DNA of 64,000 nt from Chryseobacterium antibioticum (GCF_012927325.1 NZ_JABBGI010000024.1:1-64000); one strand, 5' to 3'; shown: positions 25,235 through 34,804, numbered from the stretch's first letter. The notes: generated by a model not told the origin, from the sequence alone. Program-made: numbers and translations.

Positions 25235-27034
25235 TTATTTACCTTCTTCCATTTTTCTTTTCAATTCTGCTAATGCATCGATATCTCCAAGAGTTGATCT
25301 TTCTTCATTGTTTGAAGAAGAAGATGTATTATTAGATCTGTTGTTAGAAGATTCTCTTACGTTTTTCTTCTCTTCGTCTCTAAAGATACCAGTATGAGAT
25401 ACTACTACTCTTTTGAATTCTTTGTTGAATTCGATTACTTTGAACTGAGCATCTTCACCTTTCTTGATTTTAGATCCATCTTCTTTCTCTAATAATCTTG
25501 ATGGGCAGAAAGCTTCTACTTCAACGTCTTCGAACTGTACAGAAGCTCCTTTATCGTGAACTTCTACAGCTTTACCAGCGTGGATAGTACCTTCAGCATA
25601 TTTAGTTTCGAATTTATCCCAAGGGTTTTCAGTTAACTGCTTGTGACCTAAAGATAATCTTCTAGCCTGAGTGTCTAATTCAAGAACGGTAACGTCTAAT
25701 TTATCACCTACTGCACAGAATTCTGATGGATGCTTGATTTTCTTAGTCCAAGAAAGATCAGAGATGTAGATTAATCCGTCGATACCTTCTTCTAACTCTA
25801 CGAATACACCAAAGTTAGTAAAGTTTCTTACAGTTCCTACATGCTTAGATCCTAATGGATACTTAGTTTCGATATTTTCCCATGGATCTTTAGACAATTG
25901 CTTGATACCAAGAGAGATTTTTCTGTCTTCTCTATCTAAAGTTAACACTTCAGCTTCAACTTCATCACCTACTTTCACGAAATCACCTGCAGATCTTAAG
26001 TGAGTAGACCAAGACATTTCAGAAACGTGGATCAATCCTTCTACACCTGGAGCAATTTCTACAAATGCACCATAGTCAGCAAGAACTACTACTTTTCCTT
26101 TTACTTTGTCACCAACTTTCATGTCAGCAGAAAGAGCATCCCAAGGATGAGCTTCTAATTGCTTCATACCTAACTGGATTCTAGTTTTCTCGTCATCGAA
26201 ATCAAGGATAACAACTTTTACAGTCTGTCCGTCTTCAAGGATTTCAGATGGGTGGTTCACTCTAGACCAAGAAAGGTCTGTAATGTGGATCAATCCATCA
26301 ACACCTCCTAAGTCAATGAATACACCATAAGAAGTAATATTCTTAACAGTACCTTCAAGAACCTGACCTTTTTCAAGCTGAGCGATGATTTCTTTTTTCT
26401 GACCTTCGATATCTGCTTCGATCAATGCTTTGTGAGATACTACTACGTTTTTGAACTCAGGGTTGATTTTCACAACTTTGAACTCCATAGTTTTACCTAC
26501 GAACTGATCGTAATCTTTAATTGGCTTAACATCAATTTGAGAACCTGGTAAGAATGCTTCGATTCCGTGAACGTCAACGATCATACCACCTTTAGTTCTA
26601 GACTTAACAAAACCGTTAACGATTTCTCCAGTTTCGTGAAGTTCGTTTACTCTATCCCAAGCTTTAAGCGTTCTAGCTTTTCTGTGAGATAATTGTAATT
26701 GTCCTGTTTTGTCTTCTCTTCTGTCTACCATTACTTCCACATCGTCACCTACTTTTAGGCCTGGGTTGTAACGGAATTCGTTAAGAGAAATAACACCTTC
26801 TGATTTGAAGTCGATGTCTACGATAGCTTCTTTATCAGTTAATCTTACAACTTTACCAGTGATAACGTCGTTATCATTTAAACTGCTAAGAGATCCGTTG
26901 TAGATTTCTTCTAAATCGCTTTTTTCTTTTCTTGCGTCTGCATCAAGACCTGATTCGAAAGAATCCCAATCAAATTGTTCTGGTGCTACGTTTTGGTTTA
27001 ATAAAACCTCTGCTGAATTTGTCTCTTTTGACAT
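25235..27034 (-). CDS. rpsA: 30S ribosomal protein S1
   Basis: This 599-residue protein consists of six S1 (OB-fold) domains in a row, visible as repeats such as GTVKNITSYGVFIDLGGVDGLIHITDLSW, here shown only in part: SYGVFIDLGGVDGLIH, YGAFVEIAPGVEGLIH and FGVFVELEEGIDGLIY. S1 holds mRNA on the small subunit, which matters in Bacteroidota because Shine-Dalgarno sites are weak. The tail after residue 560 is low-complexity, serine/asparagine-rich. It is transcribed alone from a promoter about 125 bases upstream and ends at a strong terminator. Confidence 0.97.
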   Translation of the reverse strand: MSKETNSAEVLLNQNVAPEQFDWDSFESGLDADARKEKSDLEEIYNGSLSSLNDNDVITGKVVRLTDKEAIVDIDFKSEGVISLNEFRYNPGLKVGDDVEVMVDRREDKTGQLQLSHRKARTLKAWDRVNELHETGEIVNGFVKSRTKGGMIVDVHGIEAFLPGSQIDVKPIKDYDQFVGKTMEFKVVKINPEFKNVVVSHKALIEADIEGQKKEIIAQLEKGQVLEGTVKNITSYGVFIDLGGVDGLIHITDLSWSRVNHPSEILEDGQTVKVVILDFDDEKTRIQLGMKQLEAHPWDALSADMKVGDKVKGKVVVLADYGAFVEIAPGVEGLIHVSEMSWSTHLRSAGDFVKVGDEVEAEVLTLDREDRKISLGIKQLSKDPWENIETKYPLGSKHVGTVRNFTNFGVFVELEEGIDGLIYISDLSWTKKIKHPSEFCAVGDKLDVTVLELDTQARRLSLGHKQLTENPWDKFETKYAEGTIHAGKAVEVHDKGASVQFEDVEVEAFCPSRLLEKEDGSKIKKGEDAQFKVIEFNKEFKRVVVSHTGIFRDEEKKNVRESSNNRSNNTSSSSNNEERSTLGDIDALAELKRKMEEGK

Positions 27035-27155
27035 TTTCTAATAAAATTTGTATTCCTTCTTTTTTAATGGTCTGAATGAATGTGGATCTAAAAAATACGG
27101 AAGTAATTAATTTTTAATAATTTACCTTATCAAACCTCTCACACAAAAGTGGGTG

Positions 27156-27163
27156 CAAAGATA
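27156..27163 (-). promoter_or_regulatory. -7 box of rpsA (TATCTTTG on the minus strand)
   Basis: It matches TAnnTTTG exactly. The predicted leader is about 115 bases, long enough for autoregulation by S1, which is known in other bacteria but not shown here. Confidence 0.65.
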
Positions 27164-27193
27164 TGAAATTTATTTTAACTAAATACAATAATT

Positions 27194-29767
27194 TTACTTT
27201 TCAAATGTACTTTCTAAAACCTTCTTAAACTCATTTTCATTACCGTAATTATAGAAAGGAACTGCTGTAATTTTGTAGGTATCTGTATAAATTTTAATAG
27301 ATTTTTGCTCGTTTCCTATGATCTTCAAAAAATCTTCCTTCCATTTGTCATATCCTATTAAGTGAGCTCCTTTAGGTTCAATAAATACTTGAAAAGTCAG
27401 CTGCTTATTGGCTCGTTCACTACAAAACAGTAAAAAATCCGGTTCAAATGCCCGACCGTATTTATCAAAAATTTTAATTTCTCTTTCATTCCGTATGAGA
27501 TGAATATTTTCAAACTTATGACTGAAACCTTCAAAACGTCTCGAAAATAATGAAACAAATGCCTTTTCTTCAATAGTTCCAAAATTATCGTTGAAAGAAA
27601 ACCAATCTTCTTTGTCTAAATTAACTCTAAATTTATCGCTCGTTTCTGATTGACTTTTTGCTCTTTCGCTGTATTTGTTTACCCTGATTTCTTTATCTCT
27701 GAAAACCTGCCGAATAGGTTGCGGATAATATTCTGAACCTTCATAATCCGTAGAATTATTTTTAATTTCAACTTCTATACTTTGCAAAAGTCCGTTCAAT
27801 GCCTGAAGATAATCAAAATGTGAAATTTCCTGAAGACGGTTATAACTTCCTATGAACGTAATTTCTAAATTTCCTAAATATTCTTTACCTTCAATAAAAT
27901 CTGAAAGTGAACGAAGATTTGGAAAGTAATGTGAAAGGTTATTGAAATAATAAAATGGATTCCGACTTAAGGCGTATCTGATAACGTGTTTTGGAATATC
28001 TTTAAGTTCAACATCTTGAGGCTTTATTGTTTCATCAAAAAAAACGGGACTTTCTGATTCAAAAAACACACTGGAAACTCTTCCGGAACCTGAAGAAAGC
28101 TGATATCGATAATTGGTTTTTGTAACGCCCAAATCCACAAACGATTTTACTTTATCAAAATTTTTGGGCAATTTTTTATTGGAAAAAACATACCCTTTTT
28201 TATATAATTCAGAATTTTTAAATATTGACTTTAAAGTCAGTTTTTTGGTTTCGAGATTGACATCGTCTTCATAAATTCCTGTTTCTACCAAAGCTTTTTT
28301 TAGTTCTGAAATATAACGGCTGTCTTCTTTGGTATGATAATAAAGTTCTTCCAGTATTTTTAAATCATTTGAAATGTCATCATCATATTTACGGACAAAT
28401 TTATCTTCGCCTTCTTCCAGTGCAAAAGGATAATATCTCGCTCCGCGACCAATCAATTGAGCTTCCGAAAGTGTTGTTTTACCAGGATTTCCATCTTTTC
28501 CGTCACGGTCTTCGTATAACCTTACAATATCAAACAAGTTAAGAACATCCCAACCTTCGTTCAATTTTTGAACGGCAAATACAGCACGAATCGGGTTATT
28601 TTCATCTTCTAAAGTATTGAGTAAAATCTGATTTTTCTCTGCCTCAGAATCATTATTCGCACTCAGACAATTTTCTTCCCGGAAATTGGTATGAATTCGT
28701 TTTGCAATCTCATTCAATGAAATATTCTTAGTTTCAAAAAACTGAAAAGCCTTCTGAACAATGGGAACCGTAGACGTTTTCTTTATCTTCTCGATCATCA
28801 ATTCAGATAAATCATCAATCAGTTTGTGGAAATTTTCTTTATTTTGTTCCGATTCTTTAATCGTTTTCTTTGCTTTAAAAAGAATAACAGGTTTTAAATT
28901 AATATTGTTAATCGTTGCCAATTCCTGACGGTATAAGTTAAGAATCAAAGCCTGAATGATGCGTTCTTTTTCATCATACAAGGAGCGGACAAGATTGATT
29001 TCTTTAGAAAATTTATCTGTTCTGAACTGCGAAAGATCATATTTATAAATTACTTTATCTTTATACTTATTGATAATTTCCCGACTTTCATAATCCAGAG
29101 TTGCCGTAAACTCCAAAAGGATATTGTCAAAATTCTGATGAAGGATTTTTAAAACGGTTTCCTCCCAACTTCCAAAAAGATTTCCAGCTTTTGTCCCACT
29201 GCTTAAGTGATGTGCCTCATCGGCAATCATTACTATTTTTTTATCTGCAAAATCTTCGTAAGTAACGCTATTTTCTTTGGTATTATTCAAATCGATATGC
29301 AGCTGTTGGATGGTTGTAAATTTGATATTGATATTCTCATGATCGGCTTCATCAAAATTATCAATCTGTTTCAGAAAGACTTCTTTTCCGTTGATGACCA
29401 CTTTATCATTAAACAGATATTTAGACGTTTGCGGATTGAGAAAATTATCTTTCGTTTTCTGAATGATATTGTTGCTGTTCACAAAAAACAGAAAATTTCG
29501 GTATCCTTTTTCATACAACTGAAGCATCAAGCCTGCCATCACCAGAGTTTTTCCGCTTCCTGTTGCCATATTGTAAAGTAAATGGAGTGGTTTATTGGGT
29601 TTTCCAACAAAATTTTCTGAATGACAGAGAATAAAACGCTGAAATGCTTCCTGCTGATAAGGTCTTTGGCTAAATTTCAAATTATCTGAAATTTGTGTTG
29701 GAATTGTAACCTGAGATATGGCTCTTTTTCCGAATTCCTGTAAAAGTGTATCGTATAGAAATGCCAT
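27194..29767 (-). CDS. Type III restriction endonuclease, Res subunit
   Basis: This 857-residue protein joins a superfamily 2 helicase to a nuclease. Walker A is M67-ATGSGKT, motif II is DEAH (183-186) in MIADEAHHL, and a motif VI-like LIGRGARYYPF lies near residue 440. The C-terminal nuclease has the PD-(D/E)XK pattern: D777 in EPDFLLF and E797-P-K799 in IEPKG. With Mod it cleaves DNA after ATP-driven sliding between unmodified sites. It starts 3 bases after the mod stop, so the two are one operon. It is slightly shorter than the classic EcoP1/EcoP15 Res, but every key motif is present. Confidence 0.93.
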   Translation of the reverse strand: MAFLYDTLLQEFGKRAISQVTIPTQISDNLKFSQRPYQQEAFQRFILCHSENFVGKPNKPLHLLYNMATGSGKTLVMAGLMLQLYEKGYRNFLFFVNSNNIIQKTKDNFLNPQTSKYLFNDKVVINGKEVFLKQIDNFDEADHENINIKFTTIQQLHIDLNNTKENSVTYEDFADKKIVMIADEAHHLSSGTKAGNLFGSWEETVLKILHQNFDNILLEFTATLDYESREIINKYKDKVIYKYDLSQFRTDKFSKEINLVRSLYDEKERIIQALILNLYRQELATINNINLKPVILFKAKKTIKESEQNKENFHKLIDDLSELMIEKIKKTSTVPIVQKAFQFFETKNISLNEIAKRIHTNFREENCLSANNDSEAEKNQILLNTLEDENNPIRAVFAVQKLNEGWDVLNLFDIVRLYEDRDGKDGNPGKTTLSEAQLIGRGARYYPFALEEGEDKFVRKYDDDISNDLKILEELYYHTKEDSRYISELKKALVETGIYEDDVNLETKKLTLKSIFKNSELYKKGYVFSNKKLPKNFDKVKSFVDLGVTKTNYRYQLSSGSGRVSSVFFESESPVFFDETIKPQDVELKDIPKHVIRYALSRNPFYYFNNLSHYFPNLRSLSDFIEGKEYLGNLEITFIGSYNRLQEISHFDYLQALNGLLQSIEVEIKNNSTDYEGSEYYPQPIRQVFRDKEIRVNKYSERAKSQSETSDKFRVNLDKEDWFSFNDNFGTIEEKAFVSLFSRRFEGFSHKFENIHLIRNEREIKIFDKYGRAFEPDFLLFCSERANKQLTFQVFIEPKGAHLIGYDKWKEDFLKIIGNEQKSIKIYTDTYKITAVPFYNYGNENEFKKVLESTFEK

Positions 29768-29770
29768 TTG

Positions 29771-31708
29771 TTATTTTTTTATTTGGTAAAAATCTTTTGT
29801 TACTTTATTTTCTTCCGGTGTACACTCAAAATTCCCGTCGTTAAGTGAAGAGAGATTGACATACAGTTGATTTTTGTTGAGCAGCTCGCAAAGATGTTGT
29901 TTTTGTTCCTTTAGATTTAATGCTTTAAAATCTTCGAGATATTGCTCTTGCTTTTTGATATCAATATTGTAATTAAGGAAGGATTTCGTTTTCATTTCTT
30001 CCCAGATTTGCAGAAGACTTTCAAAATTTTCTGCTTCTTCGATTTTCTCGATAAATATTTGGTTGTATTTTTTGAGTTCAAGGTAAATGAATGAACCGCC
30101 GCCTTGCCAGTTGACAGATTTGGAAATGCCACCTTGTTCACCTCTAATAACATTGTTTATCCTTATTGTACAATCATTATCACCATAATCAATTTGTTCA
30201 AGTCCAATATATTGCCTTTCCATTTTGTGGGCAACAGCTGCAGTTGTACCACTTCCTAAATGATAGTCCAACACTATATCATTTTTTGTTGTGCACAAAT
30301 TAATTATTCGTTCTATTAACTTTTCTGGTTTTTTTCCATTTGGTAAATCAACTCCACCTTCTTTATTTAAATTAATCGTACTAATATCTAACCATAAATC
30401 ACATAAATATTCGCTTATATAATCTTCTAAAAATAGCATTTGTTTACCCTCCCACCATATATATTCTATTCCTCTTGCAGAAGTAATTTTCGCAAGTTTT
30501 TTCTTTATATTTAATTTTTCAAAAGAACTATTATTCGTTCTATAAACTATTTTATTAGCATTACTTATTTTAAATTCCTTGTAATTATCATACGGTTTTT
30601 CCAAATTATTAATCTCAAAATACTTGTCAATAGACATAATTTCCCACTCCTCCACAGGTTTTGATTTATCAATAATAATCTTAGAATAATAATTTAAATA
30701 TTTTTCAAGTTTTGAATTTTCTTCTTCATCTGATTTTTCAATTTTTATTGGGTTAATTTTGCTATTTCTACTTTTTGAATAAACTAAAATATGCTCAAAA
30801 ACATTAGCAAGTCGTTTATCTACATGAGCCATTTTAACACCAGAACTTTCACTCATTTTAACTGAAATGCTATTTACTAAATTATTAGACCCAAATATTG
30901 AATCAGCCAAAATTTTCAAATGAGCATATCCGTCAGTTTTAATTTGAATAAATATAAATCCCTCATCTTTTAATAAACTTTTTGAGACTTCCAATCTATT
31001 TTTCATAAATGTTAGCCAAGTTGAAAGTTTAAAATTTGAATTATATTTAAAGCTATCTGTATCAACTGTATTATTAAAATAATAAGGCGGATCAATGTAA
31101 ATAAGCTTTACTTTTCCCGCAAATTCTTTCTTTAGAGAATGCAATGCGAGAAGATTATTTCCTTTGATAATAAGGTTATCCGTAATCGTTCCGTTTTCAT
31201 TTCTATTAAATTGGTCAAAACTCTTTTCACCATCTTTATCAAATAGCTTGGCATTGGTAAAAACTTTTGGATCAAGTAATTCGGTAATCTCGTCCTGCGC
31301 TAAAGTTTCATTAAAGAAAATTTCTTCTCTTTTATCCTCTTCACGGCTTTGCCCACCTTCCAAAACACAATCCTTAAATGGCCAAACCAAAGCTACTTCG
31401 TTGCGTTGTTTCATATATTTGCCATCAATCGATAAACCAATTTTATTCTTAAACTGAGTGTAGCTGTCGTTGAGATAATTTTTCTGTTCAAGAAATTGGA
31501 TGAAAAGATTTTGGTTAAATATCAAAACATCTTTTACCTTAATGAAAAATTTTTCTTTCAAATCTGAATCGTCTAATAACAATCCAATCAGTTCTTCATC
31601 AAAATTTTGTGCTTTATTGAGTACCACCCATTTTTTAACTTCTCCATTATCGGAAACATAATTGGATTCTTTTTTAATTTGATTTTCAAGTGTTTGATAT
31701 AGTTTCAT
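29771..31708 (-). CDS. Type III DNA methyltransferase, Mod subunit
   Basis: This 645-residue enzyme recognises the DNA site and methylates adenine at N6. The catalytic motif IV is D206-PPY in LIYIDPPYYF, and the AdoMet-binding motif comes later (LGSGTT, within 481-489), the motif order of beta-class methyltransferases. Between them, about residues 230-460 form the target recognition domain, encoded by DNA clearly poorer in G+C than the ends of the gene. No simple repeat tract that would switch it on and off was seen. The gene is first in the operon with res. Confidence 0.93.
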   Translation of the reverse strand: MKLYQTLENQIKKESNYVSDNGEVKKWVVLNKAQNFDEELIGLLLDDSDLKEKFFIKVKDVLIFNQNLFIQFLEQKNYLNDSYTQFKNKIGLSIDGKYMKQRNEVALVWPFKDCVLEGGQSREEDKREEIFFNETLAQDEITELLDPKVFTNAKLFDKDGEKSFDQFNRNENGTITDNLIIKGNNLLALHSLKKEFAGKVKLIYIDPPYYFNNTVDTDSFKYNSNFKLSTWLTFMKNRLEVSKSLLKDEGFIFIQIKTDGYAHLKILADSIFGSNNLVNSISVKMSESSGVKMAHVDKRLANVFEHILVYSKSRNSKINPIKIEKSDEEENSKLEKYLNYYSKIIIDKSKPVEEWEIMSIDKYFEINNLEKPYDNYKEFKISNANKIVYRTNNSSFEKLNIKKKLAKITSARGIEYIWWEGKQMLFLEDYISEYLCDLWLDISTINLNKEGGVDLPNGKKPEKLIERIINLCTTKNDIVLDYHLGSGTTAAVAHKMERQYIGLEQIDYGDNDCTIRINNVIRGEQGGISKSVNWQGGGSFIYLELKKYNQIFIEKIEEAENFESLLQIWEEMKTKSFLNYNIDIKKQEQYLEDFKALNLKEQKQHLCELLNKNQLYVNLSSLNDGNFECTPEENKVTKDFYQIKK

Positions 31709-31827
31709 GGCATAATATTTTAAAAAAATTTATGCCTCAAAAGTATTATCAATCAATAATGAAAAATTACGGAAAACCGTAGTTTAAATAAATATTGAAT
31801 GAAATTTTAAGCAAAAACAAAATCACT

Positions 31828-31835
31828 TACCTTTG
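31828..31835 (+). promoter_or_regulatory. -7 box (TACCTTTG) directly before the helicase start
   Basis: An exact TAnnTTTG match ends only 4 bases before the ATG at 31840. If used, the mRNA would be leaderless or nearly so. Confidence 0.5.
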
Positions 31836-31839
31836 CAAA

Positions 31840-33147
31840 ATGGAATTAGAATCAATTTATCAAAAACTGCAGATTCAGGATCTGAATCAGATGCAGAAAT
31901 CTACATATAAAACTACTGAAAACAATACCGACGTTGTTTTACTATCTCCTACAGGTTCAGGAAAAACACTCGCTTTTTTATTTCCGGTTCTTAGAAATCT
32001 GAAAAAAGATGTTTCAGGAATTCAGGCACTCATTTTAGTTCCTGCAAGAGAATTGGCATTACAAATTGAGCAGGTTTTCAAATCTATGGGAACAGATTTT
32101 AAGGTTTCTGTATGCTACGGTGGTCACGATAAAAAAATTGAGGTCAATAATTTAATTGAAGCTCCGGCCGTTTTAATAGGAACTCCGGGAAGAGTAGCTT
32201 ACCATTTAAGAAATGACAATTTTGATCCCAAAACGATCAAGACTTTAGTTTTGGATGAATTTGATAAAGCACTGGAATTAGGTTTTCATGAAGATATGGA
32301 ATTTATTACCGGTTCTTTAAGAGGTCTTTCCCAAAGAATTCTGACGTCAGCGACAGCAATGGATGAAATTCCAAAGTTCACAGGATTGAAAAATGAGAAG
32401 ATCATTGATTTCTTAAAGTTAGGGGATGCAAAACCAGATATTCAATTGCGAAAAGTAATGACGATTTCTGAAGAAAAGCTGGATACTTTATTTAATTTAA
32501 TCTGTAAAATCGGTAATAAAAGAACATTGATTTTCTGTAATCACCGTGAGGCTGTAGACCGTATTTCTGACCTTCTGGCTGACAAAGGAATTGACAGGGA
32601 AACTTTCCATGGTGGTATGGAGCAGGATGAAAGAGAACGTGCCCTTCTGAAATTCAGAAATGATTCTGCAAGGATATTAATTACCACAGATCTTGCATCA
32701 CGTGGTCTTGATGTTCCGGAAGTGGAATCTATTGTTCATTACCAGCTTCCCTCAAAAGAAGATGCCTTTATCCACAGAAACGGACGTACGGCAAGAATGA
32801 ATGCCAAAGGTTTCGCTTACCTGATCATGACTGAGGAGGAAAATTTCCTATTCATTAAAAGCAATACACCGGAAGAAAGTGTTGCCGATTTTAATACAGT
32901 TCCCGAGAAAACACCTTTCCAAACGATCTATATCAGCGCAGGGAAAAAGGATAAGGTCAATAAAGTGGATATTGTGGGGTATCTTATTAAAAAAGGAGAA
33001 CTACAGAAAGAAGATATCGGCATTATTGAAGTGAAAGACACTACTTCTTACGTTGCGGTTTCCAGAAATAAAGTGAGTTTTGTTTTGAAGAAATTAAGCA
33101 CTGAAAAACTGAAGGGTAAGAAAGTGAAAATGGAAGTAGCCTATTAA
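31840..33147 (+). CDS. DEAD-box RNA helicase family protein
   Basis: This 435-residue protein has the two RecA-like domains of DEAD-box helicases: a Q motif near residue 17, motif I SPTGSGKT (36-43), Ia PARELAL, Ib TPGR, motif II DEFD in VLDEFDKALE, motif III SAT, and motif VI HRNGRTAR. Motif II is DEFD rather than DEAD, keeping the metal-binding D and E. A short C-terminal extension may bind RNA. The ATG at 31840 fits the domain start; an upstream TTG at 31795 would lie before the promoter box. It probably remodels rRNA or mRNA. It sits between the restriction operon and the AT-rich island. Confidence 0.92.
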   Translation: MELESIYQKLQIQDLNQMQKSTYKTTENNTDVVLLSPTGSGKTLAFLFPVLRNLKKDVSGIQALILVPARELALQIEQVFKSMGTDFKVSVCYGGHDKKIEVNNLIEAPAVLIGTPGRVAYHLRNDNFDPKTIKTLVLDEFDKALELGFHEDMEFITGSLRGLSQRILTSATAMDEIPKFTGLKNEKIIDFLKLGDAKPDIQLRKVMTISEEKLDTLFNLICKIGNKRTLIFCNHREAVDRISDLLADKGIDRETFHGGMEQDERERALLKFRNDSARILITTDLASRGLDVPEVESIVHYQLPSKEDAFIHRNGRTARMNAKGFAYLIMTEEENFLFIKSNTPEESVADFNTVPEKTPFQTIYISAGKKDKVNKVDIVGYLIKKGELQKEDIGIIEVKDTTSYVAVSRNKVSFVLKKLSTEKLKGKKVKMEVAY

Positions 33148-33260
33148 TTATAAGTAAACAATCGAAAACTACATAAAGTGAAAAATTATCCATTTATTGT
33201 ATAAAAAATTAATTTTAATACTCTTTTAAGTAATAGTAAAATATTCCTATTTTCTACAAA

Positions 33261-33288
33261 AAAATCCTTACTAATTAGCAAGGATTTT
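33261..33288. terminator. Rho-independent terminator after the helicase
   Basis: A nine-base stem (AAAATCCTT / AAGGATTTT), a 10-base loop and a run of T. It can also end transcripts coming from the peptide gene on the minus strand. Confidence 0.75.
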
Positions 33289-33386
33289 TTTGTAAGTCTA
33301 ATACTCTTCACAAAAATTACATCAAATTTCGTGTATCATCATTCTTGATAATCAAAATTTTCTGTAAATTCATTACTTTTTAATTA

Positions 33387-33623
33387 TTAACAATTTTTTG
33401 TGAGGGTGTTATTAGGACCAACGCAAGAAATTGTTGGAGTACTACCGAACCAACCTGAATTAGATTCACATTTGCCTACACAATTTGTAATACTAACCTG
33501 CGAATGTGTACAATAAACATTACATGTTCTAGTATCATCCCCACCAAATACAGTTTTTAATTCTTCTCGTGAAAGCGTAGTTGCATGTTCAAGCATTTCT
33601 TGTGAAAATTTTAATTTTTTCAT
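33387..33623 (-). CDS. GG-leader cysteine-rich peptide precursor (RiPP or bacteriocin-like)
   Basis: This 78-residue peptide has a leader typical of Bacteroidota natural-product precursors: charged MKKLKF start, then LSREELKTVFGG, with the double glycine at residues 27-28. Cleavage there would release a core of 50 residues with six cysteines, arranged as C-x3-C, C-x3-C and two single cysteines (TCNVYC, NCVGKC, SCVG, final C). This could be a disulfide-bonded or enzymatically modified peptide. No C39 peptidase/ABC exporter, radical SAM enzyme or lanthipeptide synthetase is in the window. The gene has its own -7 box and lies downstream of a dead aminotransferase gene on the same strand. The product and activity are unknown. 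Confidence 0.7.
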   Translation of the reverse strand: MKKLKFSQEMLEHATTLSREELKTVFGGDDTRTCNVYCTHSQVSITNCVGKCESNSGWFGSTPTISCVGPNNTLTKNC

Positions 33624-33653
33624 AATAGTTTATTTTGTTTGTTTAGTTTGACA

Positions 33654-33661
33654 CAAAATTA
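33654..33661 (-). promoter_or_regulatory. -7 box of the peptide precursor gene (TAATTTTG on the minus strand)
   Basis: It matches TAnnTTTG and lies 30 bases upstream of the start at 33623, giving a short leader. It indicates that the peptide gene need not depend on the upstream operon. Confidence 0.5.
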
Positions 33662-33691
33662 TAAATTATTTTTCCAGCTCTAATTTTAATT

Positions 33692-34802
33692 TTAATTAAC
33701 AATAAACAATTCATTATGTAAGGCCTTTACGATCTTACTATTCTCTTTATTTGTTTTTAATGCAATTCTCAAAAAGTTTCATTTAGTCCAATTTTATCAT
33801 TCAATAGCCTTGTGTATATTCCATACTTGTAAATTAGTCGAACAAAAAGATTTTCAGCACTTATACTAGTTTCTATTAAAAAAAGTTAGCTGAAGAGTCG
33901 TAGATTTTTACTGGCAGAGTTTTCATTTGCTCAAGAAATATATTTCGTTCCTGTAAATATTGCATTCTACACATATTATATTCTTCAATAAATTTTTCAT
34001 CATTAAGGAGAGAACAGAAAACAGAAGCAAGTCCATTAATATTCCATAGGAAACCTTTTGTCAATAATTCGTTTTTCATTTTATATGGCAGAAATGAATA
34101 TCCTACCCTTAAGCCCGATAATCCAAAATCTTTTTATAATGATCTGATTATTATAATATTTTCGTGAAAACTGGCATAATATTCTAAAGAAGTCTCTTCT
34201 TCAATAAAATCAAAAAAGCTTTCATCTATTATGGGTCACTGGTTGGATCTAAGACTCCTATGAATTGTTTTTTAATTCATTGATTGAAAGGGGTTTTCCC
34301 GAAGGATTGGATGGGTTTATTAAAATTATGTAGTCTGGGTTGCATTCACCAATAAATTCTAAAAAAGAATTAACTTTTATTCGAAATTCATCTGCTTTTG
34401 ATACTGAATAATAAAACATTTCATTATCCACTTCTAAAACCTCATAATATATTGAAAATAAAGGTGTTGTTGTGATTATTTTTTTTATTTTTAATAGAGT
34501 TTAAAATGTTATAAATAATTTCTATAACCCCATTACCAACCAAAATTCTTTTATAATCAAGTCTTCTCCAAGAACCAATATACTTTGCTAAATGAGTATT
34601 AGATGGTGGATAATACATTAATGTTTCTTTATTTATTCTTGTTTGGAGCCATTTGTATACCAAATCTTGCGAATATGGATTAGACAAGTAGCAGGTTTAT
34701 ACCTAGGTTGCTTTCTATTTCTTGAATAGAAGGAGAATGTAATCCGTTTTCACTTTTTAATTCCTTTAATTTATTCTTAATTTCAACTTCTGATAATATC
34801 AT
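33692..34802 (-). pseudogene. Decayed class I/II (HisC-like) PLP aminotransferase
   Basis: Joining reading frames by hand gives a full-length family protein of about 365 residues: MILSEVEIKNKLKELKSENG, CYLSNPYSQDLVYKW, RILVGNGVIEIIYNIL, FILINPSNPSGK region (INPSNPSGKPLSINELK), PIIDESFFDF, KDFGLSGLRVGYSF with the PLP lysine, and RIALKTNKEN near the end. The frame breaks near 34703, at the A8 run 34479-34486, at 34268-34273, near 34235, at 33878-33884 and at 33771-33775, and a TAA at 34134-34136 stands directly before the PLP-lysine codon. Several breaks are one base missing in a homopolymer. It begins 2 bases after the LicC-like gene, so it was the third gene of that operon. Confidence 0.85.
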
Positions 34803-34804
34803 TT

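Noticed and set aside
25235..27034. S1 repeats as a separate repeat element
   Set aside because: They are the normal six OB-fold domains of the ribosomal protein.
29771..31708. Phase-variable simple repeats in mod
   Set aside because: No tetranucleotide or longer repeat tract was found in or just upstream of the gene; only short A/T runs.
33876..34079. A separate 67-residue gene on the minus strand
   Set aside because: It is one in-frame piece of the broken aminotransferase; its ends are frameshifts.
34442..34687. A separate 81-residue gene on the minus strand
   Set aside because: It matches the N-terminal third of the same broken aminotransferase and ends at the A8 frameshift.
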